Origin: Lentzea albidocapillata
GTDB taxonomy: Bacteria > Actinomycetota > Actinomycetes > Mycobacteriales > Pseudonocardiaceae
NCBI RefSeq assembly: GCF_000719115.1
Contig: NZ_JOEA01000011.1
Span: 1 to 64,000, forward strand
DNA: 64,000 bases
Direction: 5' to 3'
Below, one piece after another: positions 47,189 to 56,487 of this stretch (its first letter is position 1; the number at the start of each line of letters is the position of its first letter). The notes under the pieces were generated by a model, which saw nothing but the letters and a program-made list of their open reading frames with translations, had not been told where the DNA came from and searched no databases. The position numbers and the translations under genes are program-made.

Positions 47189-48155
47189 GTACGCGATCGG
47201 TGCGATCGCTTTGGCGCTCGTGGTTTCCGGGTGTGGCGGCAAACGCACACCCACCACGCCGGATGCTTCGGGTGGCGGTGCGTCCTGCGAGGCGTCCGAC
47301 GGCCGGATCACGATCGCGACCGGCAACTCCGGTGGCGTGTACTTCGTGGTCGGCGGCGGTCTCGCGAAGCTGATCTCCGACAACTCGAAGCTCAAGGCGT
47401 CGTCCGCCGAGACCGGCGCGTCGGTGCAGAACATCCAGCAGCTCGTCGCCGGCACCTACGACATCGCGTTCTCGCTGGCCGACACCGCCGCGGACGCCGT
47501 CAACGGCACCGGGGCGTTCAACGGCAAGAAGGAGAAGATCGCGGCGCTGACGCGGATCTACCCGAACTACACGCAGGTGCTCGTCCGGGCCGATTCCGGG
47601 ATCAACTCGATCGCGGACATGAAGGGCAAGCGGATCTCGACCGGCTCGCCGAAGTCCGGCACCGAGGTGATCGCCGGACGGCTGCTGAAGTCCGCGGGTC
47701 TCAACATCGACTCGGACGTCCAGGCGCAGCGGCTCGACCTGACCAAGACCGCGGACGGCATGAAGGACGGCAGCATCGACGGCCTGATCTGGTCGGGCGG
47801 GTTGCCGACGCCGCAGATCACGGACATCACGACGTCCCTCAGGGACAAGGTGAAGTTCATCGATCTCGCCCCGCTGCTGCCGGAGATGAAGAAGATCAGC
47901 CCGGTGTACGACACCGCGCCGATCCCGGCGGCGACCTACGGGGTGGCCGAGGTTTCCACGATCGTGGTGCCGAACCTGCTGCTCGTCCGTGAGGACTTCG
48001 CGGCCAACAACGCGTGCGCCGTCACCAAGCTGATCTTCGACAAGAAGGCTGACCTGGAGAAGGTGCATCCGGCCGTGAAGGACATCTCGAAGGACAAGGC
48101 CGCGGCCTCCGACCCCGTCCCGCTGCACCCTGGGGCGAAGCAGGCGCTCGGCTGA
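47178..48155 (+). CDS. TAXI-family TRAP substrate-binding lipoprotein
   Basis: This 325-residue binding protein has a lipobox ([10 protein letters not shown]) and the TAXI segments [33 protein letters not shown] and [19 protein letters not shown] proteins bind glutamate, 2-oxoglutarate or similar acids and serve fused DctQM permeases. A ribosome site, GGAGGG, lies at 47166-47171 inside the permease gene. It ends 16 bp before purD but has separate signals. Confidence 0.92.
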   Translation: MLRKYAIGAIALALVVSGCGGKRTPTTPDASGGGASCEASDGRITIATGNSGGVYFVVGGGLAKLISDNSKLKASSAETGASVQNIQQLVAGTYDIAFSLADTAADAVNGTGAFNGKKEKIAALTRIYPNYTQVLVRADSGINSIADMKGKRISTGSPKSGTEVIAGRLLKSAGLNIDSDVQAQRLDLTKTADGMKDGSIDGLIWSGGLPTPQITDITTSLRDKVKFIDLAPLLPEMKKISPVYDTAPIPAATYGVAEVSTIVVPNLLLVREDFAANNACAVTKLIFDKKADLEKVHPAVKDISKDKAAASDPVPLHPGAKQALG

Positions 48156-48171
48156 ACTACGCTGGGCCCTC

Positions 48172-49428
48172 GTGCGCGTCCTGGTCATCGGGTCTGGAGC
48201 CCGTGAGCATGCCCTTGTCCTCGCGTTGTCGCGCGACCCGCAGCTGACTGCTTTGGCGTGCGCGCCGGGCAACGCAGGCATAGGCGGGCACGCCGAGATC
48301 TACGGCGTCGACGTCGCCGATGCCTCGGCCGTCGCCGGCCTCGCGAAGGAGTGGAAGGCCGATCTAGTCGTCATCGGCCCCGAACAACCTCTTGTGGTCG
48401 GGGCCGCTGACGCGGTCCGCGCTCTCGGAATCCCGTGCTTCGGTCCTTCGAAGGCCGCCGCCCGGATCGAGGGTTCGAAGGCGTTCGCGAAGGACGTCAT
48501 GAACGCGGCGGGGGTCCCGACCGCGCACAGCGAGGTCGTGGACAACCCGGCCCGGCTGGACGCCGCTCTCGGGCGTTTCGGGCCGACGTGGGTCGTGAAG
48601 GACGACGGTCTCGCCGCCGGCAAGGGCGTCGTCGTCACCGCAGACCTGGCCGCGGCCCGTGCGCACGCCATGACGTTGCTCGACGGCGGCCACCCGGTGC
48701 TGCTGGAGTCGTTCCTGGACGGTCCGGAGGTGTCGCTGTTCTGCGTCACCGACGGCGAGACCGTGGTGCCGCTGATCCCGGCGCAGGACTTCAAGCGCGT
48801 GGGCGACGGCGACGCCGGCCCGAACACCGGCGGCATGGGTGCCTACGCGCCCCTGCCGTGGGCGCCGGAGGGCCTGGTGTCCGAGATCGTGTCGCGGTGC
48901 GTACAGCCCGTGGTCGACGAGCTGCGCGCTCGGGAGACGCCGTTCGTCGGCCTGCTCTACGCGGGCCTGGCGCTGACGTCGTCCGGCGTGCAGGTGATCG
49001 AGTTCAACTGCCGCTTCGGCGACCCGGAGACGCAGTCGGTGCTCGCGCTGCTGAAGTCGCCGATCTCGGCCCTGTTCCTGGCGGCGGCCGAAGGTTCGCT
49101 GGCTTCGTTGCCCGCTCTGGAGTGGGAGAACGGCTACGCCGTGACCGTCGTGGTTGCGGCCGAGGGCTACCCGAACCGCCCGCGCACCGGCGACGTGATC
49201 ACCGGCTCCGAGGCCGACGGCGTCCTGCACGCCGGCACGCGCCGCCGTGAGGACGGCGCCGTGGTCTCCGCAGGCGGCCGCGTCCTGTCCGTGGTGGGCA
49301 CCGGCAAGTCGCTGGCGAAGGCCCGCGAGCGCGCCTACAAGCGCATCGCGGACATCCACCTCACCGGCTCGCACCACCGTTCCGACATCGCGTCGAAGGC
49401 CATCGACGGGAAGATCACCCTGCCGTGA
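48172..49428 (+). CDS. purD: phosphoribosylamine-glycine ligase
   Basis: PurD makes glycinamide ribonucleotide from phosphoribosylamine, glycine and ATP, step two of purine synthesis. The 418-residue ATP-grasp enzyme has [40 protein letters not shown] and [11 protein letters not shown]. The GTG is 8 nt after TACGCT (48158-48163), so the mRNA is probably leaderless. The next gene starts inside its stop codon. Confidence 0.97.
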   Translation: MRVLVIGSGAREHALVLALSRDPQLTALACAPGNAGIGGHAEIYGVDVADASAVAGLAKEWKADLVVIGPEQPLVVGAADAVRALGIPCFGPSKAAARIEGSKAFAKDVMNAAGVPTAHSEVVDNPARLDAALGRFGPTWVVKDDGLAAGKGVVVTADLAAARAHAMTLLDGGHPVLLESFLDGPEVSLFCVTDGETVVPLIPAQDFKRVGDGDAGPNTGGMGAYAPLPWAPEGLVSEIVSRCVQPVVDELRARETPFVGLLYAGLALTSSGVQVIEFNCRFGDPETQSVLALLKSPISALFLAAAEGSLASLPALEWENGYAVTVVVAAEGYPNRPRTGDVITGSEADGVLHAGTRRREDGAVVSAGGRVLSVVGTGKSLAKARERAYKRIADIHLTGSHHRSDIASKAIDGKITLP

Positions 49429-50333
49429 GCCTTCTCGGCTGTGTGCTGGGCGGGGCCGTGGGAGATGGCCTGGGCGCGCCGATCGAGTTCTCGTCGATCG
49501 ACACGATCCGCCACCTCCACGGCCCGTCGGGTGTCGTCGACCTGCCGTCGCTGGAGATCACCGACGACACCCAGATGGTGCTCTTCACCCTCGAAGGCCT
49601 CCTGCTGGCCCGGCAACACGGCGTCGACCCGAGGCTGACCGTGCGGGCCGCCTACGGGCGCTGGCTGCACACGCAGGGCGGCCCACCGGTCGCCTCCGAC
49701 GGCTGGCTGATGGCGGACCAGCGCCTGCACTCAAGGCGGGCGCCGGGCCACACGTGCATCACCGCGTTGAAGCACAACGAGAAGAACAACTCGAAGGGCT
49801 GCGGCGGAGTGATGCGCGCCGCCCCCGTCGCAGTCTGGTCACCAGACGTCCGCGAGGTCTTCTCGCTGGCCGCGGACACCGCCCGCATGACCCACCACCA
49901 CCCGAGCGGCTACCTGTCCGCAGGCGCTTTGGCAGTGATCGTCCAAGCCCTGCTGGCAGGATCGGACCTGGTCTCGGCGGTAGCCGTGGCACGCGCCGAA
50001 CTAGTCCGCTGGGAAGGCCACGAGGAACAGACCTCGTTGCTGGACAAGGTGATGAGCCTGGGCCCGTTGACCCCGGAGGAGATCGAGTCCGAACTCGGCG
50101 GCGGCTGGGTAGGCGAAGAAGCCCTGGCCATAGGCCTGCACGCCGCCCTCGTCGGTACGGACTTCGCCGACGCCGTCCGAATCGCCGTGAACCACTCGGG
50201 CGACAGCGACTCGACGGGCTCGATCTGCGGCAACATCCTCGGCGCCCGCGACGGCGTAGACGTGATCCCCGACGCGTGGCTCGCCGTTCTGGAACTACGA
50301 GACGAGATGGAACGCCTCGTCCTCAGCTGGTGA
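49425..50333 (+). CDS. ADP-ribosylglycohydrolase (DraG/ARH-like)
   Basis: This 302-residue protein removes ADP-ribose from proteins or related substrates. The DraG motifs are [21 protein letters not shown] (first metal pair) and [15 protein letters not shown] (second metal pair), which coordinate two Mg2+. The GTG start overlaps the purD stop (GTGA), so expression follows purD. A link between NAD/ADP-ribose turnover and purine supply is suggested by the arrangement but not proven. Confidence 0.88.
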   Translation: MSLLGCVLGGAVGDGLGAPIEFSSIDTIRHLHGPSGVVDLPSLEITDDTQMVLFTLEGLLLARQHGVDPRLTVRAAYGRWLHTQGGPPVASDGWLMADQRLHSRRAPGHTCITALKHNEKNNSKGCGGVMRAAPVAVWSPDVREVFSLAADTARMTHHHPSGYLSAGALAVIVQALLAGSDLVSAVAVARAELVRWEGHEEQTSLLDKVMSLGPLTPEEIESELGGGWVGEEALAIGLHAALVGTDFADAVRIAVNHSGDSDSTGSICGNILGARDGVDVIPDAWLAVLELRDEMERLVLSW

Positions 50334-51171
50334 CAGGAATCCACAACTCGGCCGTGGCCTGATCACCGTTGATCTGCGTGCGCAACATCGACGGCCCCTC
50401 AACACTCTCGTAGCTGTTGGACGGGAACCACTGCGTGTAGACGTCCCGCCACATGTACTGAATCGTCTCGGGATACGGCCCACTAGCCGTGAACACCGCC
50501 CACGTGTTCTTCGGCACCTCAAGGGTTTCCATGTCCTCCGGCGCCTCCTGGCTCGTCATCACCCCCTGGAAGTAGTCGAGCATGTCGCCTTCCTCGACCC
50601 CTTCCTGGTTGAAGGTGAGCGCCAACATCCCAGCGGGTTCCCCGTCACTGAGCTGTTTCATCCGGTCGAGCGTCGGCATCCCGATACCCTTCACGAACTC
50701 GACGATCGCGGGGTTCATCCCCAAGTGCACCAACGGCACCCGCGTCCCCCGTCCGACGACCCGGAACGCGTCCTTCTCGACAACCCGGTACTCCATGCTC
50801 GTACTCCCCTCCACAACCAGCCTGAACGTGAGAATCTGCTGCGACTGCAACGCTTTCTTGCTGGCCCGAGCCTCCTGAGGCCCGATCTTGTGCATGGCCT
50901 TGAAGGCCCGCGCAAAGGCCTCGTTGGACCCATAGCCCCACTTGACGGCGATGTCGAGCAACGACGTCTGTCCACTGAGGACCTCGTTCGCCGCCTTGGT
51001 GAGCCGCCTGCGTCGGACGTACTCGCTGAGCGGAATCCCCGCCAGCGCACTGAACATCCGGCGCAGGTGGTACTCACTGGTACCTGCGATGCGTGCGAGC
51101 ACCTTGACGTCGACCTCGCCTTCGAGGTCGTCCTCGATGCGGGCCATGGCCTCGTTGAGTCGTTCCAGCAC
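50323..51171 (-). CDS. AraC-family regulator with GyrI-like effector domain
   Basis: This 282-residue protein has an N-terminal double HTH of AraC/XylS type (KVLARIAGTSEYHLRRMFSA, IAVKWGYGSNEAFARAFKAM) and a C-terminal SOUL/GyrI-like ligand domain (MEYRVVEKDAFRVVGRG). Such regulators sense amphipathic drugs or other hydrophobic effectors. The GTG start at 51171 lies after a clean intergenic edge. Targets unknown. Confidence 0.9.
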   Translation of the reverse strand: MLERLNEAMARIEDDLEGEVDVKVLARIAGTSEYHLRRMFSALAGIPLSEYVRRRRLTKAANEVLSGQTSLLDIAVKWGYGSNEAFARAFKAMHKIGPQEARASKKALQSQQILTFRLVVEGSTSMEYRVVEKDAFRVVGRGTRVPLVHLGMNPAIVEFVKGIGMPTLDRMKQLSDGEPAGMLALTFNQEGVEEGDMLDYFQGVMTSQEAPEDMETLEVPKNTWAVFTASGPYPETIQYMWRDVYTQWFPSNSYESVEGPSMLRTQINGDQATAELWIPVTS

Positions 51172-51465
51172 GTGTACAACGCTATTGGTCGTCCCGGGTT
51201 CTCACCCGACTAGCTGTGCCCTATTCGATCGCTTCGAGCGGGTGGCGGAAGGTGCCGCTCTTCGTTCGCCTGTTGATCTTGAAACGGATCGTGGCTGCGG
51301 AACAGTTGGCTCAGTTCGGACTGACTGAGGGCGAGCGCGGCGTATCCCCGGTAGACCCGTGGAACGGTGTTCCCGATTGCCGGTACCTGCTCGTGAACAC
51401 CTACGTGTCGAAGCTGATCCAGGTCTCCGAGTTCCCGGCCGTGCGGTACTACGAGAAGCGCGGAA
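51172..51465. other. degraded coding region
   Basis: Frames here are short and carry no clear family. A rightward frame gives AEQLAQFGLTEGERGVSPVD and YLLVNTYVSKLIQV, hinting at decayed protein-coding DNA. Together with the adjacent DUF397-like tail, this may be a remnant of an XRE/DUF397 pair. Confidence 0.3.
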
Positions 51466-51648
51466 GTGGCGAGGGCTGTTGCGTCGCTCCGGCGCATGCG
51501 CGAGCAGGCCAGGATCGGCCGCGAGGAGGCAGGCCTGAACGACAGCACGGAGCACTTTGGCGGGGCCACCAGGAGCTCAGAGTGGACTACCCATGAGGAG
51601 TGGGCGGTGTTCGTCGCCGGCGCCAAGGACGGTGACTATGACCTCTGA
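51466..51648 (+). pseudogene. DUF397-like remnant
   Basis: The frame ends in SEWTTHEEWAVFVAGAKDGDYDL, very close to the C-terminal block of DUF397 proteins (typically ...EWxAFVAGVKDGEFD). The expected N-terminal block WRKSSYSGGNGNCVEVA is missing. DUF397 genes usually pair with an XRE/DUF5753 regulator, which is not intact here. It is probably a decayed gene. Confidence 0.45.
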
Positions 51649-51766
51649 ACGCCCAGGGGAACCATCTCCGGGTGGTCTTCGTCCAATCACAGGTGCGTCT
51701 TACGTGGGCGTTGGTAGCCTGCGAAGTGGGACCGAACCGTTACCGAACGTACGGGGGTAGGACGTC

Positions 51767-52225
51767 GTGACACAGGAGAACGCGGGGGCGGATGCCGTTC
51801 TCGGTGCCGCTGCGGGGTTGGCCGGCGGCGTGATGGCCGGTGCGGTCAGCGCCTTCAAGGCTGCATCGTCGGTGATGGACAGAATCTCGGAGAGCGTGGC
51901 GGGTGGAGGGACCCAGAAGTTCCACGTCGAGAAGGACACCGTCATGCAGGCGGGCAAGGTCGTCCATGATCAGATGCTGATCCTCAACGAGGCGTATGCC
52001 CGCACCGCGTACAAGCTGCGCATCGTCACGACAGACGGAAAAGTCACGTCCGATGTCGTCACCGCTTGGAACGATCGGCTGGTGTTCAGCGACGACTCGT
52101 ACGCCAACCGGATTCAGGCCTACATGAAGGTTCTCGAAGGCCTTTCCGACCAGCTGAAGGCCTCGGCTCAGCAGTACGGCTTCACTGACGAAGAGATCAA
52201 GACGACGTTCAGGCCGATAGCGTGA
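51767..52225 (+). CDS. ESX-locus helical protein (EspC-like)
   Basis: This 152-residue protein opens with a long Ala/Gly-rich helix (GAAAGLAGGVMAGAVSAFKAA) and has the segment TQKFHVEKDTVMQAGKVVHD, shared with short EspC-like partners, then a helical C-terminus. The GTG start follows GGGGGTAGG. The same purine-rich stretch precedes the gene at 55023. It overlaps the lipoprotein gene by 4 bp. Function unknown. Confidence 0.65.
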   Translation: MTQENAGADAVLGAAAGLAGGVMAGAVSAFKAASSVMDRISESVAGGGTQKFHVEKDTVMQAGKVVHDQMLILNEAYARTAYKLRIVTTDGKVTSDVVTAWNDRLVFSDDSYANRIQAYMKVLEGLSDQLKASAQQYGFTDEEIKTTFRPIA

Positions 52226-52818
52226 AGATGCGTACTTCCAAGCTGGCTGCCATGGTGGCATTCGTGGCGGCTCTGTCGGCCTGCACCAGTTCCGGCGAAA
52301 AGGGAAATCCCACCCCCGCGCCGTCGACGAGCGGTTCGTCCGGGAATGACTCTGCGAGCAAGCTGCCTGAGCGTCCGGAGAGCCTCCCGGTGAGCGCAGT
52401 GGACCCCTGCAAGCTGTTGACTGCTGACCAGATGAAACAGATCGACACGCTCGCAAGCAGGCCGGAAAGTCTTGAACTGGTTGACGGTGCGAACTCGCCC
52501 AGCTGTCATTACTCCCCAGGTGGTCGTTTCACCTACACGGTTGGCGTGGTGACGCACAAGGGTGTTGATTACTGGCTCCTGGGTGGGGGAAATATCACGA
52601 CCACTGTGACCAAGGTCGCTGATTTCGGTGCGGTGAAGATCGAACTGTCAGGTGGTAGCGGCTTTGACTGTTCCATTGCGGTCGACGTCGCAGACGGCCA
52701 GCAGTTGATGATCAGCTACATCCCGACAACGACGGGTGAGAAGGACCAGTCCGTGCTCTGCGGAAAGGCCGAGAAGGCTGCTGGTCTCGCGCTTGCGACG
52801 CTCAAGACATTGAAGTGA
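52222..52818 (+). CDS. DUF3558 lipoprotein
   Basis: This 198-residue protein has a lipobox (VAALSAC), a Ser/Pro linker and the DUF3558 domain (AVDPCKLLTADQMKQI; SPSCHYSPGG; SVLCGKAEKAAGLALATL) with four cysteines that likely pair. In Pseudonocardiaceae DUF3558 genes are common beside WXG/PPE-type genes, suggesting a cell-surface partner for ESX substrates. The GTG overlaps the preceding stop. Confidence 0.85.
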   Translation: MKMRTSKLAAMVAFVAALSACTSSGEKGNPTPAPSTSGSSGNDSASKLPERPESLPVSAVDPCKLLTADQMKQIDTLASRPESLELVDGANSPSCHYSPGGRFTYTVGVVTHKGVDYWLLGGGNITTTVTKVADFGAVKIELSGGSGFDCSIAVDVADGQQLMISYIPTTTGEKDQSVLCGKAEKAAGLALATLKTLK

Positions 52819-52827
52819 GGGGGAGCC

Positions 52828-54126
52828 ATGTCGGGTTATCGGCAGCTCACTGACTGGAACTTCGACGGTTGGTCCAACCAAGATCTCGCGGACGAGGTCC
52901 AGAAGCTCTCGGGCACCACGGTCGCTTCGAAGTTCGGCGAAGCCTCCGCAGCGCTGCGCGAGTTGGCCAACACCCTGGAGTCGGTGGACAAGACGATCCG
53001 GGACCAGCTCAAGACACTCAAGATCGAGTGGGGCGGCGCGGCTGGCGAGAAGAGCCACGAGAAGACGGATGTTGTCGCCGCTGGGCTCGACGACAGCACC
53101 CAGGCGTCGAGCGAGAGCTCTCACGCGATGACGCAGCAGGGTGAGAGCACCAGTCAGGCTCGTCACAGCACGCCCCCGTCGCAGGACCTGCGCGGGGACA
53201 CCGAGAAGAACTTCGGTGACAAGGTCGGAGGCTTCTTCGGCGTCGAAACCGACCACGCGAAAGAGGTCGAGGCGACCAACAAGGCTCGCCAGCAGGCCAT
53301 CGACAGCCTGAACGGCTACGTCTCCGGCAGCCAGAACTCCCTCGACGGCTTCCGCGCGCCCAACACGCCGCCGGACATCGTCGTGGCCAGTGGTGCTGTC
53401 GCCACGCCCGTCGGACCGCAGGTCGGCGTGCCCACGGGCGGCCCTCCCGGCGTCACCGGTGGCCCCGCCTTCACCGGCTCGCCCGGCAGCCCCGGCACGC
53501 CCGGCGTTCCAGGCGCCCCCATCCCGAGCACGCCCGGCAACGTCACCGGCGTCATGCCCGGCACCGGCACGCCCAACCCGCTCGCCGCAGGCCCCGGCCT
53601 GCCCAAGCCGTTCGGCACTCCCTCGATCGGCATCGCCGCCGCGACAGCCGCGGCCGCCGGTCTCGCCGGCGGCACGGCCAACGCGCGTGGAGCGCAGGTC
53701 GTCGGTGGCGGACGCGGTCCGAGCCAGGCTCCCAAGACGCCGATCGCGCCCACCGGACCGAAGGGTGCGCCCAGCACGATCGGCGGCACCAAGGCCGGTG
53801 GTGGCGGGGCTGGAGCCGGCGCCGGTGGTGCTGGTGCCGGCGGAACCGGCGCGGCCGGCAAGGGGCCCGGTGGCGCCATGACGCCCGGTGGTGCCAGTGG
53901 CGTCGGGCCCGAGGCCGGACGCGGAGGTGCTGCGGCCGCCGGTAAGGGTGGTGTGGCCGGTAAGGGTGCCGGTTCGCTCATGTCGCCTGCTGCCAGTGCT
54001 GCCAGGGGTGAGGGCGAGGAGGACGGCGAGCACGTGCGCAAGTACGGCGTCGACTCCGACGAGATGTTCGGTGATGACCGCATGGTGGTTCAGTCCGTCA
54101 TCGGCGAAGACCCGAAGGACAAGTAG
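52828..54126 (+). CDS. PPE-like ESX substrate with Gly/Pro-rich tail
   Basis: This 432-residue protein has an N-terminal helical hairpin with WGG at residues 68-70, an Asp/Gln-rich linker, then about 240 residues of Gly/Pro/Ala low complexity (GTPGVPGAPIP, GGTKAGGGGAGAGAGGAG) ending in an acidic tail (KYGVDSDEMFGDDR). This resembles PPE-like proteins of the group. It is followed 5 bp later by the EspG-like gene, the expected chaperone. Confidence 0.75.
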   Translation: MSGYRQLTDWNFDGWSNQDLADEVQKLSGTTVASKFGEASAALRELANTLESVDKTIRDQLKTLKIEWGGAAGEKSHEKTDVVAAGLDDSTQASSESSHAMTQQGESTSQARHSTPPSQDLRGDTEKNFGDKVGGFFGVETDHAKEVEATNKARQQAIDSLNGYVSGSQNSLDGFRAPNTPPDIVVASGAVATPVGPQVGVPTGGPPGVTGGPAFTGSPGSPGTPGVPGAPIPSTPGNVTGVMPGTGTPNPLAAGPGLPKPFGTPSIGIAAATAAAAGLAGGTANARGAQVVGGGRGPSQAPKTPIAPTGPKGAPSTIGGTKAGGGGAGAGAGGAGAGGTGAAGKGPGGAMTPGGASGVGPEAGRGGAAAAGKGGVAGKGAGSLMSPAASAARGEGEEDGEHVRKYGVDSDEMFGDDRMVVQSVIGEDPKDK

Positions 54127-54131
54127 ATCCC

Positions 54132-54887
54132 TTGAGCTCACCAGGTTCTGTGGTTCTGTCCACAGTGGAGTTCGCCGTGGTCTGGGAGGCGCAACGCCTC
54201 CCGGCCGCGCACGTCGCGCTCGACACGCGGATTCCCTCCATCACTCACACCGAGAAGTCCGAGGTGGTGAAGCGGGCCTGGGAGTCGCTGGAGGCGCGCG
54301 GTCTCGCCCGCAACGGGCGGGTCGTGCCCGAGCTCGCCGACGGGTTCGCGTTGCTGGCGAACCACCAGGTGTCGATCGACCTGTGGATCTGGGCCGACCG
54401 GCAGATCAGTGGACTCGCGGCGGCGATCGGGGACGAGGCGATCCTGGCGGTGCAGGATCGCGACGAGATGTGGTTGATCGAGGCCCGCGGTACGGCGCTC
54501 GCCGAGGCCGCGGTGTCGGTCGCCGGGGAGATGCCTGCCGGCTTCGGGCGGTCGACCAGCATGCCCTACGACGAGCTGGTGGCCGCCGCCAAGAACGTCG
54601 GGCTCGACGCGCAGGCGATGATCACCTCGCTGGAGCGGCGGGGAATGCGGCTCGGTGACGCGCAGGAGCTCGCCGGCATGCTCGACGGCATGTCCACGCG
54701 CGGGCAGTTCGGTGTGCAGCGCAACGGACGGCGTGCGGACCGTGTCGTTTCGTTCCACGACACGCACAACGGTCGGTATCTGCGTCAGCTCAAGCCGAGC
54801 AGTGACGGCCGCAAGTGGTGCACCATCACGCCGGTCGACAATCATCGGCTCGCCGGGGTGATCTGGGAGCTTTTGCAGGAAGTCTGA
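54132..54887 (+). CDS. EspG-like ESX secretion chaperone
   Basis: This 251-residue protein begins VVLSTVEFAVVWEAQRLPAA and has the EspG fold pattern with LMERRGMRLGDAQELAG-type and RVVSFHDTHNGRYL segments. EspG binds the hydrophobic tip of PPE proteins and delivers them to the ESX machine. Position directly after a PPE-like gene supports this. A TTG at 54132 or GTG at 54150 could be the start. A hairpin terminator follows at 54906-54935. Confidence 0.75.
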   Translation: MSSPGSVVLSTVEFAVVWEAQRLPAAHVALDTRIPSITHTEKSEVVKRAWESLEARGLARNGRVVPELADGFALLANHQVSIDLWIWADRQISGLAAAIGDEAILAVQDRDEMWLIEARGTALAEAAVSVAGEMPAGFGRSTSMPYDELVAAAKNVGLDAQAMITSLERRGMRLGDAQELAGMLDGMSTRGQFGVQRNGRRADRVVSFHDTHNGRYLRQLKPSSDGRKWCTITPVDNHRLAGVIWELLQEV

Positions 54888-54905
54888 TCACGGAACCCTC
54901 GTACG

Positions 54906-54935
54906 TGCCCGCCCGTCGAACTCGACGGGCGGGCA
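54906..54935 (+). terminator. hairpin terminator after the espG-like gene
   Basis: Perfect 13-bp arms (TGCCCGCCCGTCG) flank a 4-nt loop, ending the first ESX transcription unit of this locus. There is no long T tract. Confidence 0.75.
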
Positions 54936-55022
54936 TCGTCGTCTCGAAAGAGCGAATCGGCGCACTGGCCGGCGCGATTCGTTCTAAAGTCGGTGAGCAG
55001 ACGTTGAGGGGGTAGGGCGCGC

Positions 55023-55328
55023 ATGGCTGCGACGAAGTTCAACACTGAAGCCATGGAACAGTGCCGAACGACCGTGAGCAGTCAGGCCGGACAATTCGGC
55101 GCGATCGGTGACGGCCTTTCCGGTCAGTACGGCAATCCGGACATTTTCGGAAAACTCGGCTCGTCCGGTGCGATCTCCGCTGCGGTGTCCGCAATGGACC
55201 AGGTAGGCACTCAGGAGTTCGAGGCGGCCGAAAAGGTGCTGCGCAAGGCCGAGGGTGCGCTGGACGCGATCCAGACCAGCGTCGCGGACGTCGAGGAAGC
55301 CAACAAGAACTCCTTGAAGGCGGTCTGA
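55023..55328 (+). CDS. small ESX-type helical protein
   Basis: This 101-residue protein has a helical hairpin typical of ESX small partners (AATKFNTEAMEQCRTTVSSQ; AEGALDAIQTSVADVEEANK) but no WXG. A purine-rich site GGGGGTAGGGCG precedes the ATG. It lies 1 bp before the WXG-transglycosylase gene, so the two probably form a heterodimer for secretion. Confidence 0.75.
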   Translation: MAATKFNTEAMEQCRTTVSSQAGQFGAIGDGLSGQYGNPDIFGKLGSSGAISAAVSAMDQVGTQEFEAAEKVLRKAEGALDAIQTSVADVEEANKNSLKAV

Positions 55329-55329
55329 C

Positions 55330-56487
55330 ATGAGCGCGATGGACGAGGTCGCGGCGCTGCCCGGCGGCGCGGAACTGGCCGCACTCGCGGACAAGATCGA
55401 GACCGCGCAACCCCAGGCCGTGCGCGACATCGCGAACCGCTGGAAGCAGGCCGCGGGCAAGTGCGGCGACCATACGAACGTCCTGCAGCGGTCCGTCACG
55501 CAGCTCGACGGCGCCTGGGAAGGCAAGTCCGCCGACGGTTTCGTCGCCTACATGGTCAACGTCACGAAGTGCGGCACCTCGATGGCCGAAGCGCTGAACA
55601 ACGCCGCGACCGACCTGGAGGTGGCCGCGAACGCGCTGGAAACCGCGAAGACCTCGATGAGCCGCATCTGCGAGAACCTCCTGAGCCGCGCCCGCCAAAC
55701 GCGCCGGCAACTCCACAACCATTCGCAAGAGGACGTCGACAGCGTGATCCGCGGCTACTGCGCCGAGGCCGCCGGCGACGCCCGGCCGGTTGTCTCCCAA
55801 GCAGAAACCGCGGTGAACGCCGCCGCCGGCACCCTGAAGTCCCGCCCCGGCGCACTGACCCCGAAGTTCTCGTCGCTGGAGGACCCGAACACCCAGTCCT
55901 TCACCCCGGCCCCCGGCAAGCCCGTCGACTGGGCCCCGACCCCACCGCCGGACGACTCGACCAAGGCTTCGTCCACATCGGACCCGAAACCCGCGCCCGC
56001 GACGCCGTCGAACAACGGTGGCGGCGGTGGAGGTGGCGGAGGTGGCGGCGCCTCCGGTGGTGGAGGAGGCGGCGGAGGTGAGGGCGGCCTCGGCTCCAGC
56101 GGCGGCCCGCCCTCCGGCAGCCCGCCTCCCGGCAACGTCGAGGAGTGGATCCGCGAGGCCATCAAGATCCTCCAGGCCAACGGCATTCCGGTCACCGAAG
56201 AGAACATCGACGAGATCTGGAAGATCATCGAGAAGGAGTCGAGCGGCAACCCGCACGCGATCAACCTCTGGGATTCCAACGCCCAGGCGGGAACGCCCTC
56301 CAAGGGCCTGATGCAGTGCATCGACTCGACGTTCAACGCGCACAAGCTGCCCGGCCACGGCGACATCTGGAATCCGGTGGACAACATCATCGCCGGCGTT
56401 CGCTACACGTTCTCGCGCTACGGCGGCTTCGAAGGCCACCCAGGCCTGAAGGCGATGTCGCAGGGCGGCGGTTACCAAGGGTATTAG
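55330..56487 (+). CDS. WXG domain-transglycosylase (SLT) fusion, candidate ESX effector
   Basis: This 385-residue protein has an N-terminal WXG100-type hairpin (W63-E-G65 in LDGAWEGKSADGF), a Pro/Gly linker from about 180 to 265, and a C-terminal SLT domain. In the SLT domain E303 of EKESSGNPHA is the likely catalytic acid, followed by GLMQCIDSTFNAH and NIIAGVRYTFSRYGGF. No classical signal peptide is present. Export by an ESX system and cleavage of peptidoglycan, of self or a competitor, is inferred. Confidence 0.85.
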   Translation: MSAMDEVAALPGGAELAALADKIETAQPQAVRDIANRWKQAAGKCGDHTNVLQRSVTQLDGAWEGKSADGFVAYMVNVTKCGTSMAEALNNAATDLEVAANALETAKTSMSRICENLLSRARQTRRQLHNHSQEDVDSVIRGYCAEAAGDARPVVSQAETAVNAAAGTLKSRPGALTPKFSSLEDPNTQSFTPAPGKPVDWAPTPPPDDSTKASSTSDPKPAPATPSNNGGGGGGGGGGGASGGGGGGGGEGGLGSSGGPPSGSPPPGNVEEWIREAIKILQANGIPVTEENIDEIWKIIEKESSGNPHAINLWDSNAQAGTPSKGLMQCIDSTFNAHKLPGHGDIWNPVDNIIAGVRYTFSRYGGFEGHPGLKAMSQGGGYQGY

